Source of the DNA: Flavimobilis soli
GTDB lineage: Bacteria > Actinomycetota > Actinomycetes > Actinomycetales > Cellulomonadaceae
DNA length: 64,000 nucleotides
Assembly: GCF_002564025.1 (NCBI RefSeq)
Contig: NZ_PDJH01000001.1
Location: 558,001-622,000, forward strand
Reading direction: 5' to 3'
In this document: positions 46,162 through 56,395 of the stretch, piece by piece
Layout of the letters: each line of letters opens with the position of its first letter
Position numbering within the stretch: position 1 is the first letter of the stretch
Position numbers and translations under genes: made by a program
Notes under the pieces: model-generated
What the model was told of the DNA's origin: nothing
Database searches by the model: none
Seen by the model: only the letters and a program-made list of their open reading frames with translations

Positions 46162-46889
46162 GGCCGGCCTGCGACGTCGAGAGCCTCGGGCAGCGTGAAC
46201 GCGCCCGCGTAGAGGGCCTTGCCGACGATCGCGGAGTCGACGCCCTGCGGGACCAGCGCACGCAGCGCGCGCAGGTCGTCGAGGCTCGAGATCCCGCCCG
46301 ACGCGACGACCGGGGCGTTCGCACGGCGGGCGACCTCGGCGAGCAGCTCGACGTTGGGGCCGCGGAGCGTGCCGTCCTTCGTCACGTCGGTGACGACGTA
46401 GCGCGAGCAGCCAGCAGCCTCGAGACGGTCGAGGACCTCCCACAGGTCGCCGCCCTCCTCGGTCCAGCCGCGCGCTGCGAGGGTCGTGCCGCGGACGTCG
46501 AGGCCGACCGCGACGACGTCGCCGTGCTCGGCGATGACCTTGGCGGTCCACTCGGGGTTCTCGAGCGCGGCGGTGCCGAGGTTGATGCGCGCGCAACCGG
46601 TCGCCAGCGCGCGCTCGAGCGACTCGTCGTCGCGGATGCCGCCCGAGAGCTCCACCTTGACGTCGAGCCGTCCGACGACGTCGGCGAGGAGCTCGGCGTT
46701 CGAGCCGCGGCCGAAGGCGGCGTCGAGGTCGACGAGGTGGATCCACTCCGCCCCGCCCGCCTGCCAGTCGAGCGCCGCGCTGAGCGGGTCTCCGTACGAG
46801 GTCTCCGAGCCGGCCTCGCCCTGGACGAGGCGCACGGCCTGTCCGTCAGCGACGTCGACGGCGGGGAGCAGCACGAGACGGTCGGTCAT
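46158..46889 (-). CDS. priA: phosphoribosyl isomerase PriA (HisA/TrpF bifunctional type)
   Basis: 243 aa TIM barrel. [18 protein letters not shown] carries the first catalytic Asp, [15 protein letters not shown] the second, and [11 protein letters not shown] a phosphate site. In Actinobacteria lacking trpF this enzyme serves both histidine and tryptophan synthesis; whether that holds here depends on trpF elsewhere. The ATG at 46889 has GGAG 9 nt upstream; an ATG three codons earlier is the alternative. Confidence 0.94.
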   Translation of the reverse strand: MTDRLVLLPAVDVADGQAVRLVQGEAGSETSYGDPLSAALDWQAGGAEWIHLVDLDAAFGRGSNAELLADVVGRLDVKVELSGGIRDDESLERALATGCARINLGTAALENPEWTAKVIAEHGDVVAVGLDVRGTTLAARGWTEEGGDLWEVLDRLEAAGCSRYVVTDVTKDGTLRGPNVELLAEVARRANAPVVASGGISSLDDLRALRALVPQGVDSAIVGKALYAGAFTLPEALDVAGRP

Positions 46890-46951
46890 GGGGTTCATCT
46901 CCAGGGGTGTTCGGGCTCGGCAGCAGCCGAGAGGGGCGGCGGTACCTCGCG

Positions 46952-47599
46952 TCAGCGCAGGGACGAGAGCCAGTTGGTGAGGAGCTGGGCGCCGGCGTCG
47001 CCGGACTTCTCCGGGTGGAACTGCGTCGCGCTGAGCGGGCCGTTCTCGACGGCTGCGACGAAGCGGCCACCGTGGTCGGCCCACGTGACGAGCGGCGGGC
47101 GGAACCGGCCGTCGGCCGGCTCGTCCTGACCGAGCGTGAACGTCTGGGCGGCGTACGAGTGCACGAAGTAGAAGCGCTCGTCCTCGATGCCCGAGAAGAG
47201 CGTCGTGCCTGCAGGGGCGTCGACGGTGGCCCAGCCCATGTGCGGGACGACGGGGGCGTGCAGGCGGTCGACGATGCCCGGCCACTCCCCCAGCCCCTCG
47301 GTGTGCACGCCGTGCTCGTCGCCCGCCTCGAACATCACCTGCATGCCGACGCAGATGCCGAGCACGGGACGGCCGCCGGCGAGACGGCGACCGACGATCT
47401 CGTCGCCGCGCACGGCGCGCAGGCCCTCCATCACGGCGGCGAACGCACCGACCCCGGGCACGACGAGGCCGTCAGCCGACTCGGCGGCGGCACGGTCGTT
47501 CGTCAGCTCGACCTGGGCGCCGACGCGCTCGAGCGCACGCACCGCCGAGCGGACGTTCCCGAAGCCGTAGTCGAGGACGACGACGGACGGCGCACTCAT
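46952..47599 (-). CDS. hisH: imidazole glycerol phosphate synthase, glutaminase subunit
   Basis: 215 aa class I amidotransferase. Catalytic Cys in [15 protein letters not shown], His and Glu in [18 protein letters not shown] is the oxyanion region. Supplies ammonia to HisF, which is not in this window. The start overlaps the stop of the unknown gene upstream (ATGA). Confidence 0.96.
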   Translation of the reverse strand: MSAPSVVVLDYGFGNVRSAVRALERVGAQVELTNDRAAAESADGLVVPGVGAFAAVMEGLRAVRGDEIVGRRLAGGRPVLGICVGMQVMFEAGDEHGVHTEGLGEWPGIVDRLHAPVVPHMGWATVDAPAGTTLFSGIEDERFYFVHSYAAQTFTLGQDEPADGRFRPPLVTWADHGGRFVAAVENGPLSATQFHPEKSGDAGAQLLTNWLSSLR

Positions 47600-48141
47600 G
47601 ACTTCTTCCTCGCCTTGCGTGCGAGGGACGCAAGCAGACGGGCGGCCTTGAGCCGCGAGTACTGCCCCGCGGGGAGGACGCCCTTGATGTCTGCGAGCGT
47701 GTGTGTGCCGAGGAGCAGGCCCTCGAGGTCGTCGGGCGCGCCGTCGAGCAGCAGTCCCGCGGGGATGTCGTCCCCACGCTCGCCGTCGAGCCAGCGAGTC
47801 GCCGTGATCTGGTTCTCGCGACGCTCGACGAGGATCGCCGGCACGCCGCTGATGAGCTGCGAGATGCCCGCCGCGACCTGCGCGGGACCGTCGCCGTCGA
47901 GGTCGCGGCACACCGCGACCGCTCCGACACCCTGGGCGAAGAACACGTCCACCTCGAGCTTCGCGACCGTGCACACCGCGGCGAGCGGGTCCGCGCCGGC
48001 GACCTGCGTGAGGACGAGGGCGACGGTCGGCTTCGTCGTCGTCTCCCCGAAGATGCTCAGTCCCGACAGGTCGTCCGGGATGTCGAACGAGACGTCGTCG
48101 GGCAGCTCGTCTGCGGCGCCCGGCACCGCGTCGGAGCTCAC
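47596..48141 (-). CDS. uncharacterised protein within the his operon
   Basis: 181 aa; no known domain recognised. Acidic N-terminus ([19 protein letters not shown]), then an alternating alpha/beta-like region ([38 protein letters not shown]), and a basic C-terminus ([17 protein letters not shown]). Not membrane-bound. It overlaps hisB (GTGA) at its start and hisH (ATGA) at its end, so it is fully embedded and co-translated; a role linked to histidine synthesis is inferred from that alone. Confidence 0.85.
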   Translation of the reverse strand: MSSDAVPGAADELPDDVSFDIPDDLSGLSIFGETTTKPTVALVLTQVAGADPLAAVCTVAKLEVDVFFAQGVGAVAVCRDLDGDGPAQVAAGISQLISGVPAILVERRENQITATRWLDGERGDDIPAGLLLDGAPDDLEGLLLGTHTLADIKGVLPAGQYSRLKAARLLASLARKARKKS

Positions 48142-48746
48142 AGCGCGCCCTTGGTCGACGGCACGCCGTCGACACGCGGGTCGAGCGCGACCGCGGCGCG
48201 CAGGGCGCGCGCGAGCGCCTTGAACTGCGCCTCCACGATGTGGTGCGGGTCGCGGCCGGCGAGCACGGTGACGTGCAGGCAGATGTTCGCGTGGTGCGCG
48301 ATCGACTCGAGCACGTGGCGCGTGAGCGAGCCCGTGAAGTGACCGCCGATCAGGTGGTACTCCTGGCCCGCCGGCTCGCCGTCGTGCACGAGGAACGGTC
48401 GGCCCGACACGTCGACGACGGCGCGTGCGAGCGCCTCGTCGAGCGGCACGTGGGCGTCCCCGAAGCGCGCGATGCCGCGCTTGTCGCCGAGGGCGACCTT
48501 GAGCGCCTCGCCGATGCAGATCGCGACGTCCTCGACCGTGTGGTGCGCGTCGATGTGCGTGTCACCGGTCGCCTTGACGGTGAGGTCGATCAGGGAGTGC
48601 TTGCCCAGGGCCGTGAGCATGTGGTCGTAGAACGGCACCGTCGTCGAGATGTCCGTGCGGCCGGTCCCGTCGAGGTCGATCTCGACGACGACGGACGACT
48701 CGGACGTCGCCCGCTCGATGCGTGCCGTCCTGCTGCTGCGGGTCAC
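48138..48746 (-). CDS. hisB: imidazoleglycerol-phosphate dehydratase
   Basis: 202 aa, monofunctional form. The two metal-binding histidine motifs [11 protein letters not shown] and [11 protein letters not shown] are present, with [14 protein letters not shown] upstream. GTG start overlapping the hisC stop. Confidence 0.97.
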   Translation of the reverse strand: MTRSSRTARIERATSESSVVVEIDLDGTGRTDISTTVPFYDHMLTALGKHSLIDLTVKATGDTHIDAHHTVEDVAICIGEALKVALGDKRGIARFGDAHVPLDEALARAVVDVSGRPFLVHDGEPAGQEYHLIGGHFTGSLTRHVLESIAHHANICLHVTVLAGRDPHHIVEAQFKALARALRAAVALDPRVDGVPSTKGAL

Positions 48747-49897
48747 AGTCCTGCTACCTCCACCAGGGCGTCCTTGAACGCCACCATCTCCTCGCGCGTG
48801 CCGATGGACACGCGCAGCCAGCCCTCGGGACCAGTCTCCCTGATGAGCACACCCCTATCCAGCAGACCCTGCCAGATCGCGTGCCGGTCGGCGAACCGGC
48901 CGAACAGCACGAAGTTCGAGTCCGAGTCCGCGACGTCGAGCGGGCGCCCGTCGTGCGTCTGCGCGCGCAGCCACTCGACCGTGCGGTCGCGCTCGGCGCG
49001 CAGCGCGGCGACCTGCCCGAGCAGCTCGTCGGCGTGCGAGAGCGCGGCACGCGCGGTCGCCTGGGTGACGGCCGAGAGGTGGTACGGCAGGCGCACGACG
49101 CGCAGCGCGTCGACGATCTCGCGGCGCGCCGCGAGGTAGCCGAGCCGTGCGCCCGCGAGCGCGAACGCCTTGGACATCGTCCGGCTGACGACAAGGTTCG
49201 GGAAGCGCTCGAGCAGCTCGAGCGCGGACGGCACGCCCTCGCGGCGGAACTCACCGTACGCCTCGTCGACGACGACGATGCCCGGGGCGCCGTCGACGTC
49301 GACCTCGAGCGCGGCCTCGCACACCGCGACGATCGTGTCGACGGACAGCGCGGTGCCGGTCGGGTTGTTCGGGCTCGTGAGGATCGTCACGGACGGCTGG
49401 TGCTCCGCGACGACGGCGGTCGCGTGCCCCGGGTCGAGCGTGAAGTCCGCCTCGCGACGGCCGACGACGTACTCGGAGTGCGTGTCGCGCGCGTACTCGG
49501 GGTACATCGAGTAGGTCGGGGCGAAGGACACGACCGTGCGACCGGGACCGGCGAAGGCCTGCAGGAGGTGGAGCATGACCTCGTTCGACCCGTTCGCCGC
49601 CCACACCTGCTCCGCCTCGACGCGGACGCCGCTCTCACGGGCGAGGTAGTCGGCGAGGTCTCCGCGCAGCCCGAGGAAGTCACGGTCCGGGTAGCGGTTG
49701 AGGCCCGCGGCGGCGTCGGCGACGGCGCTCGCGATGGACGCGACGACGGCCTGGCTCGGCCCGTACGGGTTCTCGTTGACGTTGAGCAGGACGGGCACGT
49801 CGAGCTGCGGAGCGCCGTAGGGCTCGATGCCGGCGAGCTCGGGGCGCACGGGCAGGCGCAGCGCGCGGGGGGTGTCAGTGTTGCGGGGGTTGGCCAC
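48743..49897 (-). CDS. hisC: histidinol-phosphate aminotransferase
   Basis: 384 aa PLP enzyme, fold type [30 protein letters not shown] and the PLP lysine in [20 protein letters not shown] start at 49897 without Shine-Dalgarno; TAGAGT lies 6 nt upstream, indicating a leaderless message. First gene of the hisC-priA-sseB transcript. Confidence 0.96.
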   Translation of the reverse strand: MANPRNTDTPRALRLPVRPELAGIEPYGAPQLDVPVLLNVNENPYGPSQAVVASIASAVADAAAGLNRYPDRDFLGLRGDLADYLARESGVRVEAEQVWAANGSNEVMLHLLQAFAGPGRTVVSFAPTYSMYPEYARDTHSEYVVGRREADFTLDPGHATAVVAEHQPSVTILTSPNNPTGTALSVDTIVAVCEAALEVDVDGAPGIVVVDEAYGEFRREGVPSALELLERFPNLVVSRTMSKAFALAGARLGYLAARREIVDALRVVRLPYHLSAVTQATARAALSHADELLGQVAALRAERDRTVEWLRAQTHDGRPLDVADSDSNFVLFGRFADRHAIWQGLLDRGVLIRETGPEGWLRVSIGTREEMVAFKDALVEVAGL

Positions 49898-49903
49898 GAC
49901 GTC

Positions 49904-49909
49904 ACTCTA
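49904..49909 (-). promoter_or_regulatory. -10 box (TAGAGT) for a leaderless hisC mRNA
   Basis: TAGAGT-GACGTC-GTG: the box ends 6 nt before the start codon, so transcription should begin at or next to the GTG. No good -35. Confidence 0.6.
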
Positions 49910-49956
49910 GGAGTTCGGCCTGACAGCCGTCCGCGCATTTCACGAGATGGTCGGCG

Positions 49957-50541
49957 CTACGCCGTCTCGCGGTCTGCGTCGTGCCGGACCCGGTAGTACA
50001 GGGACACGACCCCTGACTCGAACGTGCGCGACGCGAGGAGCTCGAGGTCGACACGGCGCTCGTGCAGGGCGAAGATCGGCTTGCCACCGCCGACGAGGAC
50101 GGGGAACACGCGCACGAGGTACTCGTCGACCAGGTCGAGGTCGGCCGCCTGAGCAGCGAGGTCCGCCCCACCGATCGCGATGTCTCCCTCCCCGGGCTCC
50201 GCGCGCAGCCGCGCGATCTCCTCGGCGAGGGTGCCGGTGGCGAGCCGTGCGCTCGGGACGACGTCGGTCAGCGTCCGCGAGAACACGACCTTCGGGAGAG
50301 CGTTCCACAGGTCCGTCCACTCGCGGTCCTGCGCGCCGAGCGCAGGGTCGTCCTTGATCTCCTCCCAGTAGAGCATCGTCTCGTAGAGGCGCCGGCCGAG
50401 CAGGTGGACCCCGACATCCTTGACCTCGTCGATCGACATCTGGAAGAGCGCCGGCTCGGGCTCGGTCCACTGGAAGTCGCCGTCCGGCCCTTCGATGAAC
50501 CCGTCGAGCGACATCCCCATCGAGTACGTGACCTTGCGCAC
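49957..50541 (-). CDS. RibD C-terminal-domain (dihydrofolate-reductase-like) protein
   Basis: 194 aa. KVTYSMGMSLDGFIEGPDG at the start, LLGRRLYETMLYW in the middle and GDIAIGGADLAAQ are the pattern of stand-alone RibD_C proteins (YyaP/YwjB-like). Probably an NADPH-dependent reductase; substrate unknown. GTG start with GAGGAGG upstream. Downstream of it lies hisC. Confidence 0.88.
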   Translation of the reverse strand: MRKVTYSMGMSLDGFIEGPDGDFQWTEPEPALFQMSIDEVKDVGVHLLGRRLYETMLYWEEIKDDPALGAQDREWTDLWNALPKVVFSRTLTDVVPSARLATGTLAEEIARLRAEPGEGDIAIGGADLAAQAADLDLVDEYLVRVFPVLVGGGKPIFALHERRVDLELLASRTFESGVVSLYYRVRHDADRETA

Positions 50542-50686
50542 GTCGGACCTCCTCGCGTCTCACGGCGGCGGCCGCACCGCCCCTCGTCCAGCGTCGTGCC
50601 GTCGCCCGGTGCTGACCAGGGCGGCAACGCCCTGAGGTCCGGTCCACACACCCTGGGCGTCCGACGGCGATGTCCGTCCCGGTCCG

Positions 50687-50692
50687 TAGGCT
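50687..50692 (+). promoter_or_regulatory. -10 box (TAGGCT) for the recQ gene
   Basis: TAGGCT lies 7 nt before the ATG at 50700, consistent with a leaderless mRNA; GGAG sits between but at only 3 nt spacing. Confidence 0.5.
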
Positions 50693-50699
50693 GGAGACC

Positions 50700-53531
50700 A
50701 TGACGACCGAGGACCAGCCCGACCCGCGCGACGGGGCTCCCGACGACGCCGCGACGACCGCCGACGACGTCCCCGCCACCGAGGCTCAGGCCGAGGAGCC
50801 GCGCGAGCGGCGCGGGACCCCGGGGCGCTGGGGCGCCGAGCCGGACTGGTCCAAGCTCGAGGGTGTACCGCGCCGGCGCGTCGAGGTCACCGGGCCCGGG
50901 TGGGGTGCGTCGTCGATCGACGCGCGCAACCTCGTCGACCGGCCCGAGGCCGAGCCGACGCTCGACCTCAGCCCGCTCGGCGCACCTCCCACGCGCCCGC
51001 TCGCGCCTTCGACGGCCCCGCCCGCGGCGGAGGCTGCCGCGCAGGTCGCCCAGCAGCCGTCTCCCGGCGCGCCCGCGAACCCTGCGCACGCGGGCCCTGC
51101 GGCACCGAGCGCACCGGCGACGAACGCTGCGTCCGCGAGCGCGCCGTCGGCGAAGCCGGCTCCGGTGGCGGCCGAGCCCGAGCCCGCCTGGTCGGCGGCC
51201 TGGGACGAGGACGTCCCGCCCGCCGAGCCGCCCGCCGACTGGGACGAGCCGGTCTGGGTGCCGGAGGACGACGGCGCACCGGCCGCCGGTGCGCGCGGTC
51301 CGCTCCGCCGTACGGCCCGGGGCGCGCGCCCGACGAGCGGGCACCGGCCCGACGTCGTCCCCGTGAGCACCGAGGGGCTCGACGGGCGCGAAGCGGCCGA
51401 GGCCGTCCTGCGGCGCCTGGTCGGGCGCGACGACGCGCGGCTGCGCGACGACCAGTGGCGCGCGATCGACGCGATCGTCTCCCACCAGCGCCGCGTCCTC
51501 GTCGTGCAGCGCACCGGCTGGGGCAAGTCCGCCGTCTACTTCGTCGCGACGTCGCTCCTGCGCGAGCGCGGCGAGGGGCCGACGGTCATCGTGTCGCCGC
51601 TCCTCGCGCTCATGCGAGACCAGATCGCGGCGGCTGGCCGCGCCGGGGTGCGCGCCGTGACGATCAACTCGTCGAACGTGACCGAGTGGGACGACGTCCA
51701 CGACCGCATCGCCTCCGGCGAGGTCGACGTCCTGCTGTGCTCCCCCGAGCGCCTCAACAACCCGGACTTCCGTGACACCGTGCTGCCGCGCCTCGCCGCG
51801 ACGGCGGGTCTCGTCGTCGTCGACGAGGCACACTGCATCTCGGACTGGGGCCACGACTTCCGGCCGGACTACCGCCGGATCCGTGACCTCGTCGCGGATC
51901 TTCCCGCCGGCATCCCCGTGCTCGCGACGACGGCGACCGCGAACGAGCGCGTCACGCTCGACGTCGCGGAACAGCTGGCCGTGCACCGTGACGACCAGGG
52001 CCACGTCGCTGCGGGCGACGACGCCCGTCCTGGCGACGAGGTGCTCGTGCTGCGCGGCGGGCTCGACCGCGAGTCGCTCCACCTTGCCGTCCTGCCTGTG
52101 ACCGACCAGCCCACGCGCATCGCCTGGCTCGTGGAGGCGCTGCCCCGGCTGAGCGGCTCGGGCATCGTCTACTGCCTCACGGTCGCCGCTGCCGAGCAGG
52201 TCACCGAGCAGCTGCGCACCGCAGGCATCGAGGTGCGCGCGTACACGGGCCGCACCGACACCGCCGAGCGGGAGGCCCTCGAGGCCGACCTCAAGGAGAA
52301 CCGGGTCAAGGCGCTCGTCGCGACGTCAGCGCTCGGCATGGGCTTCGACAAGCCCGACCTGGGCTTCGTCGTCCACCTCGGCGCCCCGAGCTCGCCGATC
52401 GCGTACTACCAGCAGGTCGGCCGCGCCGGGCGCGGCGTCGACCGCGCGACCGTCGTCCTCGCCCCGGGCGAGGAGGACCAGCGCATCTGGGACTACTTCG
52501 GGTCGCTCGCCTTCCCCGCGGAAGGGCAGGTCCGTGCGGTGCTGCGCGCGCTCTCGGACAACGGCACGATGTCGCTGCCCGCGCTCGAGACGCGCGTCGA
52601 CCTCAAGCGGTCGCGGCTCGAGATGATGCTCAAGGTGCTCGACGTCGACGGCGTCGTCAGACGCGTGCGCGGCGGCTGGGAGGTCACCGGCGAGCCGTGG
52701 ACGTACGAGGGTGAGCGCTACGAGCGCGTCGAGCGCGCCCGCCGAGCGGAGCAAGAGGCGATGCTCGCCTACCAGTCGACGACCGGCTGCCGCATGGCCT
52801 TCCTGCGACGCCAGCTCGACGACCCGGAGCTCGAGGACGGCTGGCGCTGCGGTCGCTGCGACCGGTGCTCGACGCTCGACCTGCCCGCGGCCCCGGACCC
52901 GTCGCTCGTGCGCCAGGCCCGTGCCGCGATGGACCGGCCCGGCATCGAGATCAGCACGCGCCGGCAGTGGCCCTCGGGGATGGCCTCGCTCGGCGTCGAG
53001 CTGTCCGGCAGGCTCTCCCCCGAGGAGCTCGCCGAGCCCGGCCGGGCGGTCGCTCGGCTCGACGGGCTGGGCTGGTCCGCCCCGCTGCGCGAGCTCTTCG
53101 CCCCGACCACGCCCGACGGCGAGCTCCCGACGCCGTTGCGCACCGCGGCCGCGCGCGTGCTCGACGACTGGGCGGAGGCCAAGGGCGTCGACGGCATCGT
53201 GTGGGTCGCCTCCGCGAGCCGCCCGGTCCTCGTGAGCCACCTCGCGCACGGGCTCGGCCGCTACCTCGGCAAGCCCGTCGTCGGGTCGATCGAACCCGCG
53301 CCCGGCGTCCCGGCAGGCCGGCGCGACGTCAACTCCGCGATCCGTCTCGCGGGCGTGGTCCAACGCCTGCGTCCCGCGCTCTCCGAGGCCGCCGCGGCGG
53401 GCCTCCCCGGTCGGAGCGTGCTGCTCGTCGACGACCTCACCGACTCCGGGTGGACCCTCACCGTCGCTGCCCGGATGCTGCGCCAGGCCGGTGCCGCGCG
53501 CGTGCTGCCGTTCGTGCTCGCGCAGGCGTGA
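50700..53531 (+). CDS. RecQ-family DNA helicase with C-terminal phosphoribosyltransferase-like domain
   Basis: 943 aa from the ATG at 50700 (an ATG at 50670 in frame is less likely). Residues 1-220 are Ala/Pro/Asp-rich and disordered. The helicase core follows: QRTGWGKSAVYF Walker A near 270, VVDEAHCISDWGHDFRPDY near 372, TTATANERV, ATSALGMGFDKPDLGFVVH and QVGRAGRG. A RecQ-type zinc site TGCRMAFLRRQLDD...CGRCDRC is near 700-720. The last 100 residues carry SVLLVDDLTDSGWTLTVAA, the PRPP-loop signature of type I phosphoribosyltransferases, and resemble ComF. The roles are DNA unwinding plus an unknown PRTase-like function. Confidence 0.92.
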   Translation: MTTEDQPDPRDGAPDDAATTADDVPATEAQAEEPRERRGTPGRWGAEPDWSKLEGVPRRRVEVTGPGWGASSIDARNLVDRPEAEPTLDLSPLGAPPTRPLAPSTAPPAAEAAAQVAQQPSPGAPANPAHAGPAAPSAPATNAASASAPSAKPAPVAAEPEPAWSAAWDEDVPPAEPPADWDEPVWVPEDDGAPAAGARGPLRRTARGARPTSGHRPDVVPVSTEGLDGREAAEAVLRRLVGRDDARLRDDQWRAIDAIVSHQRRVLVVQRTGWGKSAVYFVATSLLRERGEGPTVIVSPLLALMRDQIAAAGRAGVRAVTINSSNVTEWDDVHDRIASGEVDVLLCSPERLNNPDFRDTVLPRLAATAGLVVVDEAHCISDWGHDFRPDYRRIRDLVADLPAGIPVLATTATANERVTLDVAEQLAVHRDDQGHVAAGDDARPGDEVLVLRGGLDRESLHLAVLPVTDQPTRIAWLVEALPRLSGSGIVYCLTVAAAEQVTEQLRTAGIEVRAYTGRTDTAEREALEADLKENRVKALVATSALGMGFDKPDLGFVVHLGAPSSPIAYYQQVGRAGRGVDRATVVLAPGEEDQRIWDYFGSLAFPAEGQVRAVLRALSDNGTMSLPALETRVDLKRSRLEMMLKVLDVDGVVRRVRGGWEVTGEPWTYEGERYERVERARRAEQEAMLAYQSTTGCRMAFLRRQLDDPELEDGWRCGRCDRCSTLDLPAAPDPSLVRQARAAMDRPGIEISTRRQWPSGMASLGVELSGRLSPEELAEPGRAVARLDGLGWSAPLRELFAPTTPDGELPTPLRTAAARVLDDWAEAKGVDGIVWVASASRPVLVSHLAHGLGRYLGKPVVGSIEPAPGVPAGRRDVNSAIRLAGVVQRLRPALSEAAAAGLPGRSVLLVDDLTDSGWTLTVAARMLRQAGAARVLPFVLAQA

Positions 53532-53565
53532 CCGTCCCGGTCCCCAGGAGATTCGAGGAGAGCCC

Positions 53566-54180
53566 ATGAGCGCCGCCCCACCACCCGTCGCCCCGCGCGA
53601 CGTCCGCCTCGTGGCTCTCCTGCGCGGCGTCAACGTCGGCGGCCGCACGATACCGATGGCGGAGCTGCGCGCGGTGGTCGCCGCGAGCGGTGCCCGCGCG
53701 GTGCGTACCGTCCTCGCGAGCGGGAACATCCTGCTCGACGTCGCCGAGGACACCCCGCGGGCCGAGGTGCGCGCGGACCTCGAGAGCAGGATCAGCGAGG
53801 CGTTCGGCTACGACGCGCACCTCGCGCTGCTCCCCCTCGACCTCACGGCCGCGCTCGCCGACGCCGTCCCGTGGCCAGACGACGAGTCGGCCCACGGCTA
53901 CGTCGTCGTCTCGACGAGCACGGGCCTGCTCGCGGAGGCCGCGGCCGAAGCGGCCGCGGCGACGGAGGCAGGAGGCGGTCCGTCCGAGGGCGCGGTCGAG
54001 GCGTGGCAGACGCCGCCCGCACCTCTCGCTGGACGCCTCGCGGACGAGGGCCTCGACGCCCTCGTGTGGCGCTGCCCCCGCGGGTCGTCCCTCACGACCT
54101 CGCTCGCCAAGGTCCTCGCACGCTCGCGCTACCGGGCGGCGACGACCCGCAACGTGAGAACCCTGCGTCGTCTCGCCTAG
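53566..54180 (+). CDS. DUF1697-family protein
   Basis: 204 aa. LVALLRGVNVGGRTIPMAEL and VRTVLASGNILLD are the DUF1697 hallmark (function unknown). GAGGAGAGCCC before the ATG. The C-terminal SLTTSLAKVLARSRYRAATTRNVRTL is also typical. Follows recQ by 34 nt and is probably co-transcribed. Confidence 0.88.
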   Translation: MSAAPPPVAPRDVRLVALLRGVNVGGRTIPMAELRAVVAASGARAVRTVLASGNILLDVAEDTPRAEVRADLESRISEAFGYDAHLALLPLDLTAALADAVPWPDDESAHGYVVVSTSTGLLAEAAAEAAAATEAGGGPSEGAVEAWQTPPAPLAGRLADEGLDALVWRCPRGSSLTTSLAKVLARSRYRAATTRNVRTLRRLA

Positions 54181-54237
54181 CCCGCCGGATCGTGAGGGCC
54201 GCGTCGGCCCGGGCCGGTATCGGCAGAGGTCGACGCG

Positions 54238-54729
54238 CTAGACGTCGGCGTGCTCAGGGGGCCAGACCACCCGGAATCGTTCCGCGACCACGACCGAGTC
54301 GCCCGTCAGGACGAAGCCAAGCTCGGCGCCGACGCGCTCCCAGTACCGGCGGTGGTCGCGGCGCCAGGACTCGATCGAGCGGTCCCCCTCGCCCTCGTCG
54401 TACGCGAACGCGGCGTCGACGTCGCGGAAGCGCACCCGCCGCACCTCGGTCGTCTGCAGGATCACGCGGGGCGTCCCCGCGCCGTCGCACACGACCCAGT
54501 GGTCGCCGGCCTCGGGTGGCGTGTCGCCGAGCACCTCGTACTCCGCGACGAGCGACGCCGTCGCGCGCTTCGCCCCCGCGAGGACCAGACCGAGCAGCTC
54601 GTCAGCGAGCGCCGGGCCGTCGCCGAAGCTGTCGAGGACAGGAAGCGGCGTCCCCGGGGCGGGTCCCCGCCCGGAGGCGAGATACTCGGCCCACATCGCG
54701 GCGGCCGCGCGTTCGTCGGGCGGGGTCAT
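54238..54729 (-). CDS. ASCH-domain protein
   Basis: 163 aa. LVLAGAKRATASLVAEYEV, GDHWVVCDGAGTPRVILQTTEVR and the C-terminal RFRVVWPP fit the ASCH family, a PUA-like fold that may bind RNA or modified nucleosides. Convergent with the DUF1697 gene, 38 nt upstream of the hisD stop side; not clearly linked to histidine. Confidence 0.87.
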   Translation of the reverse strand: MTPPDERAAAAMWAEYLASGRGPAPGTPLPVLDSFGDGPALADELLGLVLAGAKRATASLVAEYEVLGDTPPEAGDHWVVCDGAGTPRVILQTTEVRRVRFRDVDAAFAYDEGEGDRSIESWRRDHRRYWERVGAELGFVLTGDSVVVAERFRVVWPPEHADV

Positions 54730-54767
54730 GCTGTACCTCGTCTCGTCTGCGTGGCGCTCGCGCCGGG

Positions 54768-56090
54768 TCAGAACCGCGCGCTGATGGCCTCACCGTGCGC
54801 GGGAAGGTCCTCCGCCTCGGCGAACGAGACGATCTTGCCGGCGATCTCTGCCAGCCCGTCGCGCGAGTACTCGACGACCTGGACCGCTCGCACGAAGCTG
54901 TGCACGCCGAGCCCCGAGGAGAAGTGCGCGCACCCTCCCGTCGGCAGGACGTGGTTCGAGCCCGCCATGTAGTCGCCCAGCGGCACCGGCGAGTACGGGC
55001 CGACGAAGATCGCGCCCGCGCTCGTGACGCGGTCCGCGAGCGCGGGCGCGTCGGCCGTCTGGATCTCGAGGTGCTCTGCGCCGTACGCGTTGACGACCGT
55101 GAGGCCGTGCTCGACGTCGTCGACGAGGACGATCGCGGACTGCGGGCCGCCCAGCGCCGTCGCGACGCGTTCCGCGTGGCGGGTCGCAGCCGCTCGGCGC
55201 GCGAGCGCGACGTCGACCGCGTCGGCGAGCTCGACCGAGTCGGTCACGAGGACAGACGCGGCCATCGGGTCGTGCTCGGCCTGGCTCAGCAGGTCCGCAG
55301 CGACGTGCTCCGGGTCGGCGGTCGCGTCGGCGAGCACGGCGATCTCGGTCGGCCCGGCCTCCGCGTCGATGCCGACGACACCGCGCACGAGGCGCTTCGC
55401 GGCCGCGACGAAGACGTTGCCCGGGCCCGTGATGACGTCGACCGGCTCGGCGAGCACGTCACCGTCCTGCGGCAGCTCGGCGGCGGCGCCGTACGCGAGC
55501 ATCGCGACCGCCTGGGCACCGCCCACGGCGTACACCTCCTCGACGCCCAGCAACGCGCACGCCGCGAGGATCGTCGGGTTGGGCAGGCCGCCGTCCTGCG
55601 CCTGGGGCGGGGACGTCACGACGAGGGAGCCGACGCCGGCCTCCTGCGCCGCGACGACGTTCATGATGACCGAGGACGGGTAGACCGCCAGGCCGCCCGG
55701 CACGTAGAGGCCCACGCGCTGCACGGGGATCCACCGCTGCCGCACGCGTGCACCAGGCGCGACGTCGACGACGAAGTCCTGGGGGCGCTGCGCGGCGTGG
55801 ACCTGGCGGACGCGGCTGATCGACTCCTCGAGGCTCGCCCGGAGCCCGGCGTCGAGCCCGTCGAGCGCCGCGGCGAGAGCCTCGGCCGGGACCCGCAGGT
55901 GCTCGGGCCGCACGCCGTCGAACTTCTCGGCGTAGTCGCGCAGCGCCGCGGCGCCGCGCGAGCGTACGTCCTCGACGATCGGTGCGACGAGCTTGGTCGC
56001 GTCCTCGACGCCCACCTCGGGACGAGGGAGGGTCGCGGCGAGCTCGCGGGCGGACAGGGAGCGACCACGCAGGTCGAGACGGTTGATCAC
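54768..56090 (-). CDS. hisD: histidinol dehydrogenase
   Basis: 440 aa, zinc enzyme making histidine from histidinol in two NAD-dependent oxidations. [46 protein letters not shown] and [18 protein letters not shown] are family motifs. GTG start at 56090 with TAGAAT 7 nt upstream and no Shine-Dalgarno, so likely leaderless. Unlike most Actinobacteria it is separated from hisC by about 5 kb. Confidence 0.96.
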   Translation of the reverse strand: MINRLDLRGRSLSARELAATLPRPEVGVEDATKLVAPIVEDVRSRGAAALRDYAEKFDGVRPEHLRVPAEALAAALDGLDAGLRASLEESISRVRQVHAAQRPQDFVVDVAPGARVRQRWIPVQRVGLYVPGGLAVYPSSVIMNVVAAQEAGVGSLVVTSPPQAQDGGLPNPTILAACALLGVEEVYAVGGAQAVAMLAYGAAAELPQDGDVLAEPVDVITGPGNVFVAAAKRLVRGVVGIDAEAGPTEIAVLADATADPEHVAADLLSQAEHDPMAASVLVTDSVELADAVDVALARRAAATRHAERVATALGGPQSAIVLVDDVEHGLTVVNAYGAEHLEIQTADAPALADRVTSAGAIFVGPYSPVPLGDYMAGSNHVLPTGGCAHFSSGLGVHSFVRAVQVVEYSRDGLAEIAGKIVSFAEAEDLPAHGEAISARF

Positions 56091-56097
56091 GACGCCG

Positions 56098-56103
56098 ATT
56101 CTA
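56098..56103 (-). promoter_or_regulatory. -10 box (TAGAAT) for a leaderless hisD mRNA
   Basis: TAGAAT-CGGCGTC-GTG places the transcription start at the start codon. Confidence 0.6.
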
Positions 56104-56170
56104 GTCCCGGCGCCCCCGGCGGTCGCGGCGCCCGGGACTGCGCACGTGCCGGACCTGAGAGACTGGAAGC

Positions 56171-56395
56171 ATGAACGACGTGACGATCCGCGACGAGTCC
56201 ATCCGGCTCGGCCAGTTCCTCAAGCTCGCCGACCTCGCCGAGTCCGGCGCCGAGGCGCGCGAGCTCGTGGCTGACGGCGCCGTGAGCGTCAACGGCGAGA
56301 CGGACGAGCGGCGCGGCCGCCAGCTCGTCCCTGGCGACGTCGTCACTGTGTCGGGCCCCGGCGGGACCCGCACCGCGCGCGTCGCACGCGCCTGA
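56171..56395 (+). CDS. S4-domain RNA-binding protein (YbcJ-like)
   Basis: 74 aa, essentially a lone S4 domain: [34 protein letters not shown]. Such proteins bind structured RNA; target unknown. GACTGGAAGC precedes the ATG; it is divergent from hisD with an 80-nt gap. Confidence 0.88.
   Translation: MNDVTIRDESIRLGQFLKLADLAESGAEARELVADGAVSVNGETDERRGRQLVPGDVVTVSGPGGTRTARVARA

Noticed and set aside
53200..53531. Separate comF-like gene after recQ
   Set aside because: The PRTase-like segment is in the same uninterrupted frame as the helicase with no internal start or ribosome site, so it is a domain of a fusion.
54206..54217. Palindrome cggcccgggccg between DUF1697 and ASCH genes as a terminator
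   Set aside because: No loop is possible without breaking the central pairs and short GC palindromes are frequent here by chance.
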